Position numbers and translations under genes: made by a program | Assembly: GCA_900321795.1 (NCBI GenBank) | Contig: ONXO01000085.1 | Span: 1-7,608 of the forward strand | Direction of reading: 5' to 3' | DNA length: 7,608 nt | DNA from: an uncultured Eubacteriales bacterium | GTDB lineage: Bacteria; Bacillota_I; Bacilli_A; RF39; UBA660 | Notes under the pieces: generated by a model | The model's input: only the letters and a program-made list of their open reading frames with translations | Database searches by the model: none | What the model was told of the DNA's origin: nothing | In this document: piece after piece, positions 6,346 through 7,608 of the stretch | Position numbering within the stretch: the first letter of the stretch is position 1 | Layout: every line of letters begins with the position of its first letter

Positions 6346-7345
6346 TTGACTTTTTAAAGCTTGCTACTGTTGAGATTATTGCTGTTATAAAAACAAATAA
6401 GTAAAAGTTAATACCTCTTGTCAAAAGTAAACTTGTAGCTATTAATTCCTCTGGATAAGCTATACTATAAATATGCAAGAATACACTTTCACTTATTCCA
6501 ACACTTCCAGGAAGAGGTATAAATGAAACAGTAGTATATAAAATAGCTTGCAATGAAATAAATCTAAATACGTTTACTTCAGTAAATCCTAAAGATTTAT
6601 ATATGCAATATGGTACTAAATAGAAAAATATTATTTGAATAAAAACTGTAACATATGAAAGTATTATTTCTTTTTTATGATTCTTTATATAATCAGCACT
6701 ATTATGATATTTTTGAAGTCCTTCTTCAATATTTGCTTTTATATTGTCTATATTTTTAATCTTTAATAATTTCAATATTTTTATTGCTAAATTTACAAGC
6801 TTTTTTGTTATCTTTTTAGAAAATATACATATGGTATAAAGTGCTAAAATAAATAAACTAACAATTGTACCCAATATAAATAAATATACTAAATTTCCTG
6901 GAACTATTTTTGGATTTACTATAAATGCAATAGTGCTAAGTGAAATAGTGCATAATAGAAATGAACTTACTTCAATTAATAAAGCTAACGTACTAACACT
7001 TGCATTTATTTTTTCTTTTGACATATAGTATATTTCTGCCGGTTGACCGCCAGTAGATGAAGGTGTTATGGAACTAAAGAAAAAGCCTATCAATGTAAAC
7101 TTTAATGATTTAAATATACTAATGTTATGATTAAAGTTTTTTAAAATTCTCTTGATATTTATAGATTCCATTAAAAAATACATAAACATGCAAAGTATTC
7201 CTAGTAAAATATAGAGTATGTTAACATCTTTAATAGCTTCAAAAATATTACTCATATCTCTATTATTAAATATAATAAAATATGTCATTAGAGTTAATAT
7301 TATAAATATTAAAATATTAGTTATTCTAGATTTTGTATTATTCAT
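6341..7345 (-). CDS. Polytopic membrane protein, LPG-synthase TM region / YbhN (UPF0104) family
   Basis: The 334-residue integral membrane protein has hydrophobic segments near 9-27, 41-60, 80-92, 114-143, 150-176, 226-249, 260-280 and 302-329, with a charged loop at about 177-225. Two motifs place it in the family of the flippase-like half of MprF: SSITPSSTGGQP (91-102), the hallmark ITPS-x-TGGQP block, and PLPGSVGISE (278-287), the PxPGxxGxxE block. Members stand alone, as here, or are fused to a lysyl-tRNA-dependent synthase domain; no synthase domain is present. The likely role is handling or flipping a lipid or polyprenyl-linked substrate across the membrane, but the substrate is unknown. 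The ATG at 7345 has AAGGGAG (7358-7352) six nt upstream. The gene is monocistronic, converges on deoD and is divergent from the gene at 7502. The family assignment is good; the function is inferred. Confidence 0.85.
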   Translation of the reverse strand: MNNTKSRITNILIFIILTLMTYFIIFNNRDMSNIFEAIKDVNILYILLGILCMFMYFLMESINIKRILKNFNHNISIFKSLKFTLIGFFFSSITPSSTGGQPAEIYYMSKEKINASVSTLALLIEVSSFLLCTISLSTIAFIVNPKIVPGNLVYLFILGTIVSLFILALYTICIFSKKITKKLVNLAIKILKLLKIKNIDNIKANIEEGLQKYHNSADYIKNHKKEIILSYVTVFIQIIFFYLVPYCIYKSLGFTEVNVFRFISLQAILYTTVSFIPLPGSVGISESVFLHIYSIAYPEELIATSLLLTRGINFYLFVFITAIISTVASFKKSK

Positions 7346-7375
7346 TTTTTTCTCCCTTATTCAATATGTATTTAT

Positions 7376-7404
7376 ATTTTAACAATTTACATGATTTTAT
7401 GCAA
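7376..7404 (-). promoter_or_regulatory. Possible promoter of the membrane protein gene
   Basis: On the - strand, TTGCAT (7404-7399), a 17-nt spacer and TAAAAT (7381-7376) are spaced correctly upstream of the 7345 start. The -35 matches consensus only in TTG, and the region is so AT-rich that chance matches are likely. Transcription would start near 7369, leaving a leader of about 24 nt. Confidence 0.4.
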
Positions 7405-7448
7405 TTAATTTTAACCAAAAGTAAAAATAAATTTTTCTAAACTTTCAC

Positions 7449-7477
7449 TTTTAAATTTAGGATTATTTAGTTATAAT
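7449..7477 (+). promoter_or_regulatory. Probable promoter of the gene starting at 7502
   Basis: There is a perfect -10, TATAAT (7472-7477). The -35 at the proper 17-nt distance, TTTTAA (7449-7454), is weak. The start point would fall near 7484, just ahead of the AGGAG at 7486-7490, so the leader would be very short. Confidence 0.5.
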
Positions 7478-7501
7478 ATAAATATAGGAGACGATAAATA
7501 A

Positions 7502-7608
7502 ATGGTTAGAAAATTAAACTATAAGAAAATAGGGGTTTTTGTTGGATGTGCATTAGTAGCAATAGTGGCTGTTATGATGTTTATATCTAGCTTAGTAAAA
7601 AGTTCTAA
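7502..7608 (+). CDS. N-terminus of a membrane-anchored or exported protein (cut by the window)
   Basis: An ATG at 7502 opens a frame that runs to the window edge: 35 complete codons and two further bases. AGGAG at 7486-7490 lies 11 nt upstream, slightly long but acceptable, and a TATAAT -10 precedes it. The peptide begins MVRKLNYKKIG, a short positively charged segment. A hydrophobic stretch follows, about residues 11-31 (GVFVGCALVAIVAVMMFISSL), then VKSS. This is a signal peptide or N-terminal membrane anchor with the rest outside the cell. Cys16 lies in FVGC, a poor lipobox, and the hydrophobic run continues well past it, so a lipoprotein is unlikely. Too little is visible to name the protein. 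Confidence 0.7.
   Translation, partial: MVRKLNYKKIGVFVGCALVAIVAVMMFISSLVKSS

Noticed and set aside
7502..7608. Lipoprotein signal (FVGC) in the right-edge protein
   Set aside because: The residues before Cys16 fit the lipobox poorly, and the hydrophobic segment continues about 15 residues beyond it, as in a membrane anchor.

Overview
The window is AT-rich DNA with strong Shine-Dalgarno sites, and TGG encodes Trp while TGA acts as a stop, so the standard bacterial code applies. An EzrA homologue is present, a zinc-free S4 starts MSRYTGP, and a FtsK/SpoIIIE translocase sits directly behind ezrA. Together these point to a low-GC member of the Bacillota, class Bacilli in the broad sense. The Mollicutes/Erysipelotrichia-like gut lineages are possible, but the sequence alone does not fix the genus.

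Layout: (1) positions 2-637, + strand: the 3' part of an unrecognised protein whose start lies outside the window. It converges on (2) rpsD (1275-676, - strand), and the two share a bidirectional hairpin terminator at 645-669. (3) Positions 1276-1570 are a divergent control region. They hold the rpsD promoter and a roughly 157-nt structured leader on the - strand, plus a likely ezrA promoter on the + strand that lies over a large inverted repeat. (4) A tightly packed + strand operon ezrA - ftsK - deoD spans 1571-6216. The gap between ezrA and ftsK is 12 nt, ftsK and deoD overlap as ATGA, and the operon ends at a hairpin at 6242-6274. (5) A convergent - strand gene for a polytopic membrane protein of the LPG-synthase-TM/YbhN family lies at 7345-6341. 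(6) A second divergent region leads into the first 35 codons of a membrane-anchored protein at the right edge.

How it fits together: EzrA controls FtsZ ring assembly, and FtsK moves chromosomal DNA through the closing septum, so the first two operon genes form a division/segregation module. DeoD is a purine nucleoside salvage enzyme translationally coupled to ftsK. All of its phosphate-binding and catalytic residues are intact, so it is probably an ordinary enzyme in an unusual place.

No defence system, mobile element, CRISPR array or tRNA/rRNA gene was seen. The most interesting structure is the rpsD leader. It can form a long-range helix with a possible pseudoknot, a competing local hairpin, and a hairpin over the ribosome binding site, as expected for S4 autoregulation. 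I see no convincing undescribed system here.
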